A stretch of 64,000 nucleotides of DNA from a bacterium (GTDB taxonomy: Bacteria > Patescibacteriota > Saccharimonadia > Saccharimonadales > UBA4665): the NCBI GenBank assembly GCA_021777375.1, contig JAJYDV010000002.1, positions 1 to 64,000 on the forward strand. Direction: 5' to 3'. The notes under the pieces were generated by a model. The model searched no databases. It was not told where the DNA came from and saw only the letters and a program-made list of their open reading frames with translations. A program made the position numbers and the translations under genes. Shown here one piece after another: positions 8,900 through 16,837 of this stretch (the first letter of the stretch is position 1; the number at the start of each line of letters is the position of its first letter).

Positions 8900-8911
8900 A
8901 GGCGAAATATT

Positions 8912-9454
8912 ATGGCTTTAGGTAAAAGATTTTTTGCGGGTTTTGGTGCTGCCTTATTCTTAGTGACCAGTTCGGCTTTAACAATTGCCGTAGTTCTTTC
9001 GCTGACCGGCAGTTCTAGCAATAATACAACTAACCCTAACGCTTCCAGTTCCAATAGCCATACTTGTCCGAGCGGTTATGACGTAGCCGACGGGACTAAA
9101 CTACAGGGATATACCCCACAAGCCGCCGCGATTCCGCATCTAGAAGTGGCTGACATGCAAGCCGGGAATGGAGCGGTTATTAAATCAGGTGCTACGGTGT
9201 CGGCCTGTTATGTTGGAGCGCTGGCGAAAACCGGTGTAGTTTTCGATACTTCCGGAGCGCACGGAGGACCGGCGACGTTTTCGCTTAATGGCGTAATTAC
9301 AGGTTGGCAACTGGGTATTCCGGGGATGAAAGTCGGTGGCACGCGCGAGTTACTTATTCCGGCCGCTATGGCGTACAAGAACCAACAGGTAGGTTCTATT
9401 CCGCCGAACTCTGATTTAGTGTTTTATGTTTTAGTTCTCTCGACTAAGAATTAG
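8912..9454 (+). CDS. Membrane-anchored FKBP-type peptidyl-prolyl isomerase
   Basis: 180-aa protein with an N-terminal membrane anchor or signal segment (about residues 9-32), a Ser/Asn-rich linker (about 33-50) and an FKBP domain (about 75-180). Domain features include VVFDTSGAHGGPATFSLNG, VITGWQLGIPGMKVGGTRELLIP and a final SDLVFYVLVLSTKN. The GW..GIPGMKVGG..ELLIP pattern is the FKBP active-site region. It likely folds exported proteins outside the membrane. Gene length is normal for an anchored single-domain FKBP. Confidence 0.88.
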   Translation: MALGKRFFAGFGAALFLVTSSALTIAVVLSLTGSSSNNTTNPNASSSNSHTCPSGYDVADGTKLQGYTPQAAAIPHLEVADMQAGNGAVIKSGATVSACYVGALAKTGVVFDTSGAHGGPATFSLNGVITGWQLGIPGMKVGGTRELLIPAAMAYKNQQVGSIPPNSDLVFYVLVLSTKN

Positions 9455-9479
9455 CGTAAAAAGCACAATATATAGCGTA

Positions 9480-9509
9480 TTGACTGAAAAGCTAACACTA
9501 TTCTATAAT
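9480..9509 (+). promoter_or_regulatory. Promoter of the glutaredoxin/trxB unit
   Basis: TTGACT (9480-9485), an 18-bp spacer and TATAAT (9504-9509). Unlike many promoters in this window it leaves a long leader of about 90 nt, and the gene has a proper Shine-Dalgarno (AAGGAGA at about 9590-9596). Confidence 0.7.
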
Positions 9510-9605
9510 GTACCGCATAAGACCTTAGCTCTCAAAAACAAACACAACTAAAGGCCTTAAGCAACGTAAAACTAAGACAAAGTCTGATTAAGGAGACTCT
9601 CAAAA

Positions 9606-9854
9606 ATGGTCAAAAACATCACTATCTTTACGACAAACACTTGCGGTTACTGTCAGATGGTTAAGACCTATCTTAAGGCTAAGGGCATGGGTTTTGACGA
9701 AGTTAATCTGGATCACGAACCGCATCGCCGAAGTGAGGCGCACCGACTTAGTGGAGCTTTGACTGTCCCGGTTACCGTCGTCACTAAAACTGACGATAGC
9801 CAGGAAATTATTGTCGGCTATAACCTAGCCAAACTTGCTCCAGCTGTAAATTAG
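9606..9854 (+). CDS. Glutaredoxin-like redoxin (CGYC active site)
   Basis: 82-aa single-domain thioredoxin-fold protein. The active site TCGYCQMVK is near residues 12-20 and the cis-Pro loop LTVPVTVV near 52-59. It has the size and layout of glutaredoxin-3, NrdH or mycoredoxin. It likely reduces disulfides of targets such as ribonucleotide reductase. A thioredoxin reductase gene follows 64 bp later and no thioredoxin gene is nearby, so it may be the direct TrxB substrate, as for NrdH; this is inference. It starts behind a good Shine-Dalgarno and a strong promoter. Confidence 0.88.
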   Translation: MVKNITIFTTNTCGYCQMVKTYLKAKGMGFDEVNLDHEPHRRSEAHRLSGALTVPVTVVTKTDDSQEIIVGYNLAKLAPAVN

Positions 9855-9918
9855 TACAATTTTCTAATTTAAATTTACTTTAAAGACTATTATTAACTTA
9901 ATCGGGGTTTGACTATTT

Positions 9919-10896
9919 ATGAGCAAAGATGATACGCCAAAGCATGAACTAGTTATTGTCGGCGCCGGACCGGCAGCTTTAAGTGCGGCGATTTATACAA
10001 CCCGCGAAGATATTGAAACCGTGCTTTATGAGCGTGGCGTAATCGGCGGACTTGCTGCCGTTACTGACATCATTGACAACTACCCTGGTTTTAGCAAAGG
10101 CGTGACCGGTCTCGAACTAGCCGATTCACTACGCAATCAAGCGGAGCGCTTTGGAGCTAAGATTGAACTTGGTGAAGTTAAGTCAATCATTAACGGGGGA
10201 GAATATAAGCGCCTGGTTACTGACAGTGGAGACGTACTGGCCCGATCGGTATTAATTGCTACCGGGTCGGACTATATGCGCACCGGTATTCCCGGTGAGG
10301 AGAAATTCTACGCCAGAGGTGTGCATTTTTGCGCGACTTGCGACGGTGCCTTTTATAGAGATAAAAAGCTAGTTGTTATTGGCGGCGGTAACTCGGCAAT
10401 CCAGGAAAGTATTTTTCTGACTCGTTTTGCGAGCCACATAGATATCTTAGTTCGTTCCAAGCTAAAGGCCAGCGAAGTATTAATTAAAGAGTTGCAGCGG
10501 TTTATTGACAGCGGTAAGATTACTCTACAAATTGGTATTACCCCTAAAGAGATTGTTGGTGACGCTAACGGGGTGACTAAAGTAGTTGGTGTCAACAAAG
10601 ACTCTAAAGATCAGGATTTTATCTGCGATGGCGTATTCGTGTTTATAGGCCTCAAACCAAATACAGCGTTTTTAGCAAACACTAAGGTCGAGCTTGACGC
10701 TAGAGGGTTCGTGATCACTAATCAAGATTTTGAAACTGCCGTGCCAGGCGTTTTTGCTGCAGGTGACGTCAGAAGCGGCGCAACGATGCAAATTGCCAGT
10801 GCATCAGGTGAAGGGGCTACCGCAGCACTCAGGATTCGGGAATATCTTGAGGGTCGGACCCGTGAAGTCAAAAACAATCTTAGTGCTGCGGCTTGA
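9919..10896 (+). CDS. trxB: Thioredoxin reductase (NADPH)
   Basis: 325-aa low-molecular-weight thioredoxin reductase. The FAD-binding motif GAGPAALSAAIYTTRE is at about 16-31, the redox pair CATCDGAF at about 138-145, the NADPH motif GGGNSAIQES at about 155-164, and the C-terminal FAD signature GVFAAGDVRSG near 275. Length and order are normal for the family. It passes electrons from NADPH to a redoxin, here probably the adjacent glutaredoxin-like protein. Confidence 0.95.
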   Translation: MSKDDTPKHELVIVGAGPAALSAAIYTTREDIETVLYERGVIGGLAAVTDIIDNYPGFSKGVTGLELADSLRNQAERFGAKIELGEVKSIINGGEYKRLVTDSGDVLARSVLIATGSDYMRTGIPGEEKFYARGVHFCATCDGAFYRDKKLVVIGGGNSAIQESIFLTRFASHIDILVRSKLKASEVLIKELQRFIDSGKITLQIGITPKEIVGDANGVTKVVGVNKDSKDQDFICDGVFVFIGLKPNTAFLANTKVELDARGFVITNQDFETAVPGVFAAGDVRSGATMQIASASGEGATAALRIREYLEGRTREVKNNLSAAA

Positions 10897-10945
10897 TACA
10901 ATAAAAGGTAGACAGTAAAAAGCTTTTTAAACGGAGATATATTTA

Positions 10946-11473
10946 ATGCCAGATTTTAACCGTGTTCTTGAACCGGGCAATATTGACCAGGGAATGCTGA
11001 ATGCAGTAATTGAGATTCCGATGGGCAGCCATTTAAAAATTGAATATGACCGGACGCGTGCAGCCTTTATGATTGATCGGATTGAACCAAGTATTTACGC
11101 AAAGCCGGTCAATTATGGTTTTATCCCTCAGACCAAGGACGAAGATGGAGATGAATTAGATGTCTTGTTGGTAACTAGCGAACCCGTCCCTACCGGAGTT
11201 TGGTTAGAATGCCGAATAGTTGGGGTTTTAAAGTTTGAAGATGGCGGTGAAGGTGATCATAAGATTGTAGCCGTGGCAGCCGACGATCGGGATAGCGGTG
11301 ACGCAATTAACGGCCTTGACGATCTTGGTGAGCGTTGGCAGCAAAAGATTGCCGAACACTTTACCCATTATAAGGATCTTAAAAAGCCGGGTACCACAAA
11401 GGTTCTAGGCTGGGGAGATATCGAGGAAGCCAAAAAGATTATTTTTGAGTCCATTGAGCGCTATAAGCCATAG
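10946..11473 (+). CDS. ppa: Inorganic pyrophosphatase (family I)
   Basis: 175-aa soluble family I pyrophosphatase, which hydrolyses PPi and drives biosynthetic reactions. It shows IEIPMGSHLKIEYD, YGFIPQTKDEDGDELDVLLVT with the metal-binding Asp cluster, and the late HYKDLKKPGTTKVLGWGD segment. Length matches the usual 170-180. A Shine-Dalgarno CGGAGA lies before the ATG. A 97-bp gap with a possible promoter separates it from the glycolytic cluster. Confidence 0.97.
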   Translation: MPDFNRVLEPGNIDQGMLNAVIEIPMGSHLKIEYDRTRAAFMIDRIEPSIYAKPVNYGFIPQTKDEDGDELDVLLVTSEPVPTGVWLECRIVGVLKFEDGGEGDHKIVAVAADDRDSGDAINGLDDLGERWQQKIAEHFTHYKDLKKPGTTKVLGWGDIEEAKKIIFESIERYKP

Positions 11474-11492
11474 TCAGTCAGTTGATGCTTGG

Positions 11493-11520
11493 TTGCATCA
11501 GGGGCTGAAGCTGGTATAGA
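11493..11520 (+). promoter_or_regulatory. Possible promoter of the gapdh-led carbon cluster
   Basis: TTGCAT (11493-11498), a 16-bp spacer and TATAGA (11515-11520). A small hairpin (TGATGC/GCATCA) overlaps the -35. A strong Shine-Dalgarno (GGGAGGG, 11553-11559) precedes the gapdh ATG. The hexamers are imperfect, so the call is tentative. Confidence 0.35.
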
Positions 11521-11570
11521 GTAGAAGTAATAAATAAATTAACAAAAAAAATGGGAGGGCACAGCTTTAG

Positions 11571-12593
11571 ATGAAAACAAAAGTTGCCATTAACGGTTTC
11601 GGAAGAATCGGTCGAATAACTTTTAGGATTGCACATGACAGAGAGGATTTGGACATTGTTGCGGTTAACGATTTAACCGATACCAAGACTCTAGCCTACT
11701 TGCTGGCACACGATACGAATTATGGTCTTTACCACCATAAAGTAGAGTACGATGAGCAAAACTTAATTATTGACGGCAAAGCAATCCGGGTTTATGCCGA
11801 AAAAGATCCAACCGCCTTGCCTTGGAAGGATTTGGACGTCGACGTAGTAGTTGAATCAACCGGCCGCTTTACGACCTCCGAGACAGCCGGTGCGCATATC
11901 ACGGCTGGCGCTAAAAGGGTGGTAATTTCGGCTCCGACCAAGAGCGACGACGTACAGACGGTTGTTATTGGCGCAAATGACGAGCTACTTAAAACTTGCG
12001 GCAACATTATCTCTAACGCCTCCTGCACCACTAATAGCGTGGCCGCTATTATGGATGTTATCGACCAAGAGTTTGGTATTGAAAAGGCAATGCTGACTAC
12101 AGTTCACAGTGATACGGCCAGCCAATCACTGACCGATGGACCTTCTAAAGATTTACGCGAAGGGCGTGCGGCTCCGTATAACATCGTGCCAACCACTACC
12201 GGCGCGGCGATTGCCGTAGCCAAAACTGTTCCAAACCTTGTAGGTAAGTTTGACGGCATCAGCGTCCGCGTACCAACTCCAGTGGTCAGCTTGAGTGACG
12301 TAACGATGGTACTTAAAGCTAATGTGTCGAAAGAAACGATTAACGATCTTTTAATTAAGGCTTCGAAGGAGCCATATTACCAGGGTATTATTGCCGTTTC
12401 AGATGAGCCTTTGGTTTCCTCTGACTATATTGGTAATTCGAACTCCGGTATTGTCGATCTCGAGCTAACCAATGTAGTGGCTGGCAATTTAGTTAAGGTA
12501 GTTGTCTGGTACGACAATGAATGGGGCTACTCAAACCGCTTAGTCGAAATGGTGGCCGATACCGGAAAGCTTTTGCGCATTCCGGCTGCTTAG
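11571..12593 (+). CDS. gap: Glyceraldehyde-3-phosphate dehydrogenase (type I)
   Basis: 340-aa phosphorylating GAPDH. The NAD-binding segment VAINGFGRIGRITFR starts near residue 4 and the active site SNASCTTNS is near 148-156 with the catalytic Cys. TVHSDTASQSLTDGP and the C-terminal WYDNEWGYSNRLVEM are typical. It leads a run of sugar-phosphate genes (rpiB, rpe, transketolase, aldolase, PfkB kinase) on the same strand with short gaps, so it probably feeds triose phosphate into lower glycolysis. A very strong Shine-Dalgarno suggests high expression. Confidence 0.97.
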   Translation: MKTKVAINGFGRIGRITFRIAHDREDLDIVAVNDLTDTKTLAYLLAHDTNYGLYHHKVEYDEQNLIIDGKAIRVYAEKDPTALPWKDLDVDVVVESTGRFTTSETAGAHITAGAKRVVISAPTKSDDVQTVVIGANDELLKTCGNIISNASCTTNSVAAIMDVIDQEFGIEKAMLTTVHSDTASQSLTDGPSKDLREGRAAPYNIVPTTTGAAIAVAKTVPNLVGKFDGISVRVPTPVVSLSDVTMVLKANVSKETINDLLIKASKEPYYQGIIAVSDEPLVSSDYIGNSNSGIVDLELTNVVAGNLVKVVVWYDNEWGYSNRLVEMVADTGKLLRIPAA

Positions 12594-12615
12594 GCAGAGA
12601 TGGCAGATAACTGGA

Positions 12616-13062
12616 ATGAAAATATTTTTGGGAACCGACCATAACGGACTTGAACTTAAGCAAACACTTAAAGATTTCCTAGAAAGACTGGGATACGATG
12701 TGGTTGACGAGGGCAACACTAAACTTAATCCGGAAGACGATTTTCCGGTTTTTGCCGGTAGAGTGGTCAGCGCGATGCTAGCCAGTGATGAAGCCGATCC
12801 GAAGGGCATCTTAATTTGCGGCAGCGGGCAGGGTATGTGTATGGCCGCGAATCGTTTTAAAGGTATCCGGGCTGCCTTGTGCTGGAATACCAAAGAAGCG
12901 CACGCTGCCAGAAACGACGATAACAGTAATATACTCTGTCTTTCTTCGCGCTCAACATCTAACGCTAAGGCCGAAGCGATAGTGAGTGTCTGGCTTAGCA
13001 CCGCCTTTGCCGGTGCTTCACGTTTTAACCGCCGACTTAAAGAGCTAGATCAACTAACTTGA
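12616..13062 (+). CDS. rpiB: Ribose-5-phosphate isomerase B
   Basis: 148-aa RpiB/LacAB-family isomerase interconverting ribose 5-phosphate and ribulose 5-phosphate. It begins with MKIFLGTDHNGLELK, where the His is the usual ring-opening residue. It carries CGSGQGMCMAANRFKGIRAAL around the anion hole and catalytic region, then DDNSNILCLSSR. Length is normal. It is part of the non-oxidative pentose phosphate module and is followed directly by rpe. It ends in TGA, which supports the standard code. Confidence 0.95.
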   Translation: MKIFLGTDHNGLELKQTLKDFLERLGYDVVDEGNTKLNPEDDFPVFAGRVVSAMLASDEADPKGILICGSGQGMCMAANRFKGIRAALCWNTKEAHAARNDDNSNILCLSSRSTSNAKAEAIVSVWLSTAFAGASRFNRRLKELDQLT

Positions 13063-13088
13063 GAACTAAAGCTGGGGAGACTGCCCAT

Positions 13089-13736
13089 ATGCAACTAGCT
13101 ATCTGTCCGACCATTACGGCGCTCAGTAAAGAAGAATATCTAGCACAGCTTAAAAAGCTTACTAAGTTTGCACCGCGCATTCATATAGATATTTCTGATG
13201 GTACTTTGGCGCCGCGTGAGCTGCTAGGAATTGGATTAATACGCTGGCCGCGCAAGACAATTGCTGACATCCATGTGATGAGTCGTCATCCTCATGCCGA
13301 GCTGGCAATCGCGAAAGAACTGAGGCCACACTTAGTTATTATTCATGCTGAGGCACAAACCAATTTGAAGGCTGCAGCCCAAGAGCTGCACCAGAATGGA
13401 GTAAAAGCCGGTCTTGCGATTCTACCGGAAACTGAAGTTCAGCCGTTTAGCGATTTAATTATTAACTACTTTGACCACGTCCTTATTTTTTCTGGAAATC
13501 TAGGCTACCAGGGGGGGTCGAGCGCCGATTTAAGACTTACTGCGAAGGCTCGGATGCTGAAATATATTAACCCGTCAATTGAGATTGGCTGGGACGGAGG
13601 CGTTAACGAGCATAACGTTAAACTGATTGTTAAAGCCGGAATAAGCGTCATTAATGTTGGTGGCTATATTGCCCGAGCCAAGTCCGCAAAAGACGCTTAT
13701 GCTAAACTGATAACAGTTTCAGAAAGCGTAAATTAG
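13089..13736 (+). CDS. rpe: Ribulose-phosphate 3-epimerase-like protein
   Basis: About 215-aa TIM-barrel protein. The ATG at 13089 is preferred because GGGGAGA lies about 9 nt upstream; an in-frame TTG at 13059 that overlaps the rpiB stop would add 10 residues. The four metal ligands of Rpe are present: the HID pair of HIDISDG, His of DIHVM, and Asp of WDGGVN. The phosphate-binding GFGGQ motif is divergent (NLGYQGGSS). It probably interconverts ribulose 5-phosphate and xylulose 5-phosphate; its divergence leaves room for a related sugar phosphate. Confidence 0.82.
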   Translation: MQLAICPTITALSKEEYLAQLKKLTKFAPRIHIDISDGTLAPRELLGIGLIRWPRKTIADIHVMSRHPHAELAIAKELRPHLVIIHAEAQTNLKAAAQELHQNGVKAGLAILPETEVQPFSDLIINYFDHVLIFSGNLGYQGGSSADLRLTAKARMLKYINPSIEIGWDGGVNEHNVKLIVKAGISVINVGGYIARAKSAKDAYAKLITVSESVN

Positions 13737-13737
13737 G

Positions 13738-14595
13738 ATGCCTCAAGTCCGCTCCATTAATCAACTTGAAATCATTGCCAATAATATTCGCGAGGATATT
13801 ATCCGTATGCTTGTGCATGCCGGCAGTGGACACTCAGCCGGTCCGATGGGACTGGCGGACATTTTTACGGCGCTGTATTTTGATATCTTAAAACATGATC
13901 CTAAAAACCCGAACTGGTCGGAACGAGATATTTTAATTCTTTCCAACGGTCACTGCGTCCCGGTGCGTTATGCGGCAATGGCTAATGCCGGTTATTTCGA
14001 TCGTAAAGAATTGCTTACTTTGCGTCAGTTGGGTTCGAGACTTCAGGGACATCCCGAACGTACTCGTCTACCGGGGCTAGAGACAACTTCGGGTCCGTTA
14101 GGCTCCGGTTTAAGTCAAGCTGCAGGTATAGCCCTTGCCCACAAGATGGATAATATCCTGCACCGTTGGGTTTATGTCGTAATTGGTGATGGCGAGACCG
14201 ACGAAGGCAACATTTGGGAGGCGGCGATGTTTGCCGCCAATAATCATCTAAGCAAGCTGATTGCCATTATTGATCGGAACAATATTCAAATTGACGGTCC
14301 GACCGAACAGGTGATGCCGCTAGAGGACTACCGTGCCAAGTGGGAGGCCTTTGGTTGGCACGTGATTGAGATTGACGGCAACGATATCGAAGCGGTAATT
14401 GACGCCTGCGCGATGGCCAGAGCGATTGTCGAAAAACCGGTTGCAATCATCGCCCATACGATTCCGGGCAAGGGTGTCGACTTCATGGAATACGACTTCC
14501 ATTGGCACGGTATGCCGCCTAATCCCGCTCAGGCCAAAGAAGCCCTGCACGAACTTAGAACCCTTGGGGGCAGGATAAGGAGCGAGCATGAGTAA
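13738..14595 (+). CDS. Transketolase, N-terminal (TPP-binding) subunit
   Basis: 285-aa protein covering only the pyrophosphate-binding half of transketolase. The TPP motif GDGETDEGNIWEAAMFAANN is visible, with GHPERTRLPGLETTSGPLGSG upstream. The companion pyrimidine-binding half is the next gene, which overlaps by 8 nt, so the two must form one enzyme. Split transketolases are common in archaea, some Firmicutes and CPR bacteria. Together they move two-carbon units between ketose and aldose phosphates. The start lies one base past the rpe stop, indicating tight coupling. Confidence 0.95.
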   Translation: MPQVRSINQLEIIANNIREDIIRMLVHAGSGHSAGPMGLADIFTALYFDILKHDPKNPNWSERDILILSNGHCVPVRYAAMANAGYFDRKELLTLRQLGSRLQGHPERTRLPGLETTSGPLGSGLSQAAGIALAHKMDNILHRWVYVVIGDGETDEGNIWEAAMFAANNHLSKLIAIIDRNNIQIDGPTEQVMPLEDYRAKWEAFGWHVIEIDGNDIEAVIDACAMARAIVEKPVAIIAHTIPGKGVDFMEYDFHWHGMPPNPAQAKEALHELRTLGGRIRSEHE

Positions 14596-15580
14596 TCCTC
14601 CTGCACCGCACAAGGACGTCGCGCGCGATACGCTATCCCTAGAACCGTTACGAGCAGGTTTCGGCCGTGGACTTGAGCGTGCTGGTCATATTTATCCCAA
14701 TGTTGTCGCCGCTTGCGCCGATTTAACCGAGTCGACCCAGATGCATTTGTTTAAGCAATCATTTCCAGAGCGTTTTATCGAAATGGGGATTGCTGAACAA
14801 AATTTAGTAACCGTCGGCGCCGGTTTGGCGGCTGGCGGAAAAGTTCCTTTTGTTAGTAGCTATGCGGCGTTTAGCCCAGGGCGGAACTGGGAACAAATAC
14901 GTACTACGATTTGTTTAAACGATCGCCCGGTAAAGATTATCGGTTCACATGCCGGAGTCAGTGTTGGACCGGATGGAGCTACACACCAGATGCTCGAAGA
15001 TCTGGCCATCATGCGCGTATTACCTAATATGGTAGTTATTGCGCCTGCCGATAGCCTGGAAGCTGAGAAGGCGACACTGGCGATGGCCGATGATCCCCGA
15101 CCTAACTACCTGCGACTCGCTAGAGAAGCCACGCCGATTATAACCTTGCCCGAGACACCGTTCCATATAGGGGAAGCCCTGTTGTTGGAGTCCGGTAGTG
15201 ACGTTAGCTTGATTGCAACCGGGACCATGACCTATCACGCTCTAATGGCTGCCGAATTGCTGTATAAGGACGGAATTGAGGCGGAAGTGATTCATGTAGC
15301 TACAATTAAGCCTTTGGATAGTGAGGTACTACTTAAGAGCATTCGTAAGACTAGGGCTGTAGTTACAGCTGAAGAGGGGCAGATTATTGGTGGACTCGGT
15401 TCTGCGGTGGCTGAACTGGCCGCTGAGCATTGTCCAGTACCGATACAGCGCATTGGTATGCGTGACCGATTTGGCGAATCAGGTGAACCAGAACAATTGC
15501 TTAAACATTTCGGCCTTGATGCAACGCATATTCGTATGGCCGCCCATGCCGTATTGAGTGACAAAGAAAAGGAGAGTTAA
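14588..15580 (+). CDS. Transketolase, C-terminal subunit
   Basis: 330-aa second half of a split transketolase. It has the pyrimidine-binding domain with the FIEMGIAEQNLVTVGAGLA segment containing the TPP-activating Glu, SHAGVSVGPDGATHQMLEDLA, and the C-terminal transketolase domain (VVTAEEGQIIGGLGSAVAEL). It could be confused with the C-terminal half of DXS, but the adjacent N-terminal subunit and the pentose phosphate neighbours favour transketolase. Overlap with the previous gene is 8 nt. Confidence 0.94.
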   Translation: MSNPPAPHKDVARDTLSLEPLRAGFGRGLERAGHIYPNVVAACADLTESTQMHLFKQSFPERFIEMGIAEQNLVTVGAGLAAGGKVPFVSSYAAFSPGRNWEQIRTTICLNDRPVKIIGSHAGVSVGPDGATHQMLEDLAIMRVLPNMVVIAPADSLEAEKATLAMADDPRPNYLRLAREATPIITLPETPFHIGEALLLESGSDVSLIATGTMTYHALMAAELLYKDGIEAEVIHVATIKPLDSEVLLKSIRKTRAVVTAEEGQIIGGLGSAVAELAAEHCPVPIQRIGMRDRFGESGEPEQLLKHFGLDATHIRMAAHAVLSDKEKES

Positions 15581-15588
15581 TAATTACT

Positions 15589-16503
15589 ATGAGCCAAACA
15601 CTGAGGCAGATGCGAGAAAATTGTTATCGGGCTAGAGAACGGATGGCTACTGCTCGGGCTCAGCACTGGGCCTTTGGGGCTTTTAACTTAGATGATGAAG
15701 CCACGCTCATTGCGGTTGCATTGGCCGCCAAAAAACATAATGCCCCGGTGCTGGTCGAGGTCAGCCAAGGAGAAGTTGACGACATCGGCCTGGATAATAT
15801 CCGAGATCTGGTCGACAACACAAAAAGTAACTTCGGCATTGAGATGTACGTTAACTTAGATCATAGCCCAAGTGTGGAAGCGGCTAAGGCCGGTATCGAA
15901 GCCGGATTTGAATTTATACATATCGATATTAGCCAGGCCAATCATGATGCTAGCGACCAAGAGATTATTGAAGCTACGCGCGAAGTAGTGGCTTATGCCA
16001 AACTTACTGGGGCTTCTGTAGAAAGCGAGCCACACTACTTTGGCGGCAGTTCTAATTTGCATACCGAAAAAATTGACTACCAAGAAATCCGTAAAACCTT
16101 CTCTACCCCTGATGGAGCTCGGGCTTTTGTCGAGGCTACGGGAATAGATACTTTTGCTGCTGCAATTGGCAATCTTCACGGCAAGTATCCGGTTCCGAAG
16201 ATGCTTGATCTTGAACTTCTGAAAAATATTCGCGAGGCAATTAGCTGTAACATTAGTTTGCACGGTGGCAGCGGAACGCCTGGGCATTACTTTAAAGACG
16301 CGGTGCGCATCGGGGTCAGCAAAATTAATATTAATTCGGACATGCGGATAGCCTATCGCACCGCTTTAGAAACGGTGTTAAGAGAAAATCCGGATGAGTA
16401 TTCGGTTGCCAAATTGTTGACCAAGTCGGTTGTGCCGGCGGTATCTAAAATTGTTGAAAGCAAACTAGCGGATTTTAACTCCGCGGATAAAGCTTTAATT
16501 TAA
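15589..16503 (+). CDS. Class II fructose-bisphosphate aldolase family protein
   Basis: 304-aa zinc-dependent aldolase of the FBA/GatY/KbaY family. Zinc and substrate residues are visible in NLDHSPS, a Glu-rich SVESEPHYFGG, AAIGNLHGKYP and SLHGGSGTPGHYF, then SKININSDMRIAYR. It is close to the usual length of about 285-305. It likely cleaves or forms fructose 1,6-bisphosphate; tagatose or sedoheptulose bisphosphate are alternatives. It sits between transketolase and a PfkB kinase, which suggests the kinase and aldolase act in sequence. Confidence 0.9.
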   Translation: MSQTLRQMRENCYRARERMATARAQHWAFGAFNLDDEATLIAVALAAKKHNAPVLVEVSQGEVDDIGLDNIRDLVDNTKSNFGIEMYVNLDHSPSVEAAKAGIEAGFEFIHIDISQANHDASDQEIIEATREVVAYAKLTGASVESEPHYFGGSSNLHTEKIDYQEIRKTFSTPDGARAFVEATGIDTFAAAIGNLHGKYPVPKMLDLELLKNIREAISCNISLHGGSGTPGHYFKDAVRIGVSKININSDMRIAYRTALETVLRENPDEYSVAKLLTKSVVPAVSKIVESKLADFNSADKALI

Positions 16504-16560
16504 GTTTCAACTGCTGCCTGCTATTTACTAAGTAATAACTAAAGCGCTATATTATAGTTA

Positions 16561-16800
16561 ATGCAGTCTTTGAGTGAGGAAGAAAAGAAGCAGGTGTTGG
16601 GTTCGGTATTAGCCGATCAACTCAGCGCCATCCAAGAAGCCGTTAAAGACGTTCCAGAAATAAAAACCAAACTGGACAATATGGAGCGGATCTTGAGCGA
16701 CGTGGGCTCAGACGTCAGAGTGGCTAAAGCGGCAATTACCGACCTGAGCCACCAGGTGAACGAGCATGAGCGTGAAATCGCACGCCTGCAATCAATTTAG
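16561..16800 (+). CDS. Small coiled-coil protein of unknown function
   Basis: 79-aa acidic protein, almost entirely predicted helix or coiled coil with heptad-like spacing (for example KLDNMERILSDVG and LSHQVNEHEREIARLQSI). It has no signal peptide or known domain that I recognise. It lies between the aldolase and PfkB genes on the same strand. A TATTAT box ends 5 nt before the ATG and no Shine-Dalgarno is present, so it may have its own leaderless transcript. It might be an oligomerisation or adaptor subunit, but nothing in the sequence proves that. Confidence 0.7.
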   Translation: MQSLSEEEKKQVLGSVLADQLSAIQEAVKDVPEIKTKLDNMERILSDVGSDVRVAKAAITDLSHQVNEHEREIARLQSI

Positions 16801-16837
16801 TTCAAATTAATCAAAAAAGGGCGGGGTATTATTTAGA

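Noticed and set aside
12540-13001. 153-aa minus-strand frame across rpiB
   Set aside because: It lies opposite well-conserved gap and rpiB coding sequence and has no recognisable domain.
14588-15580. 1-deoxyxylulose-5-phosphate synthase C-terminal half
   Set aside because: The adjacent N-terminal transketolase subunit and sugar-phosphate neighbours fit split transketolase better.
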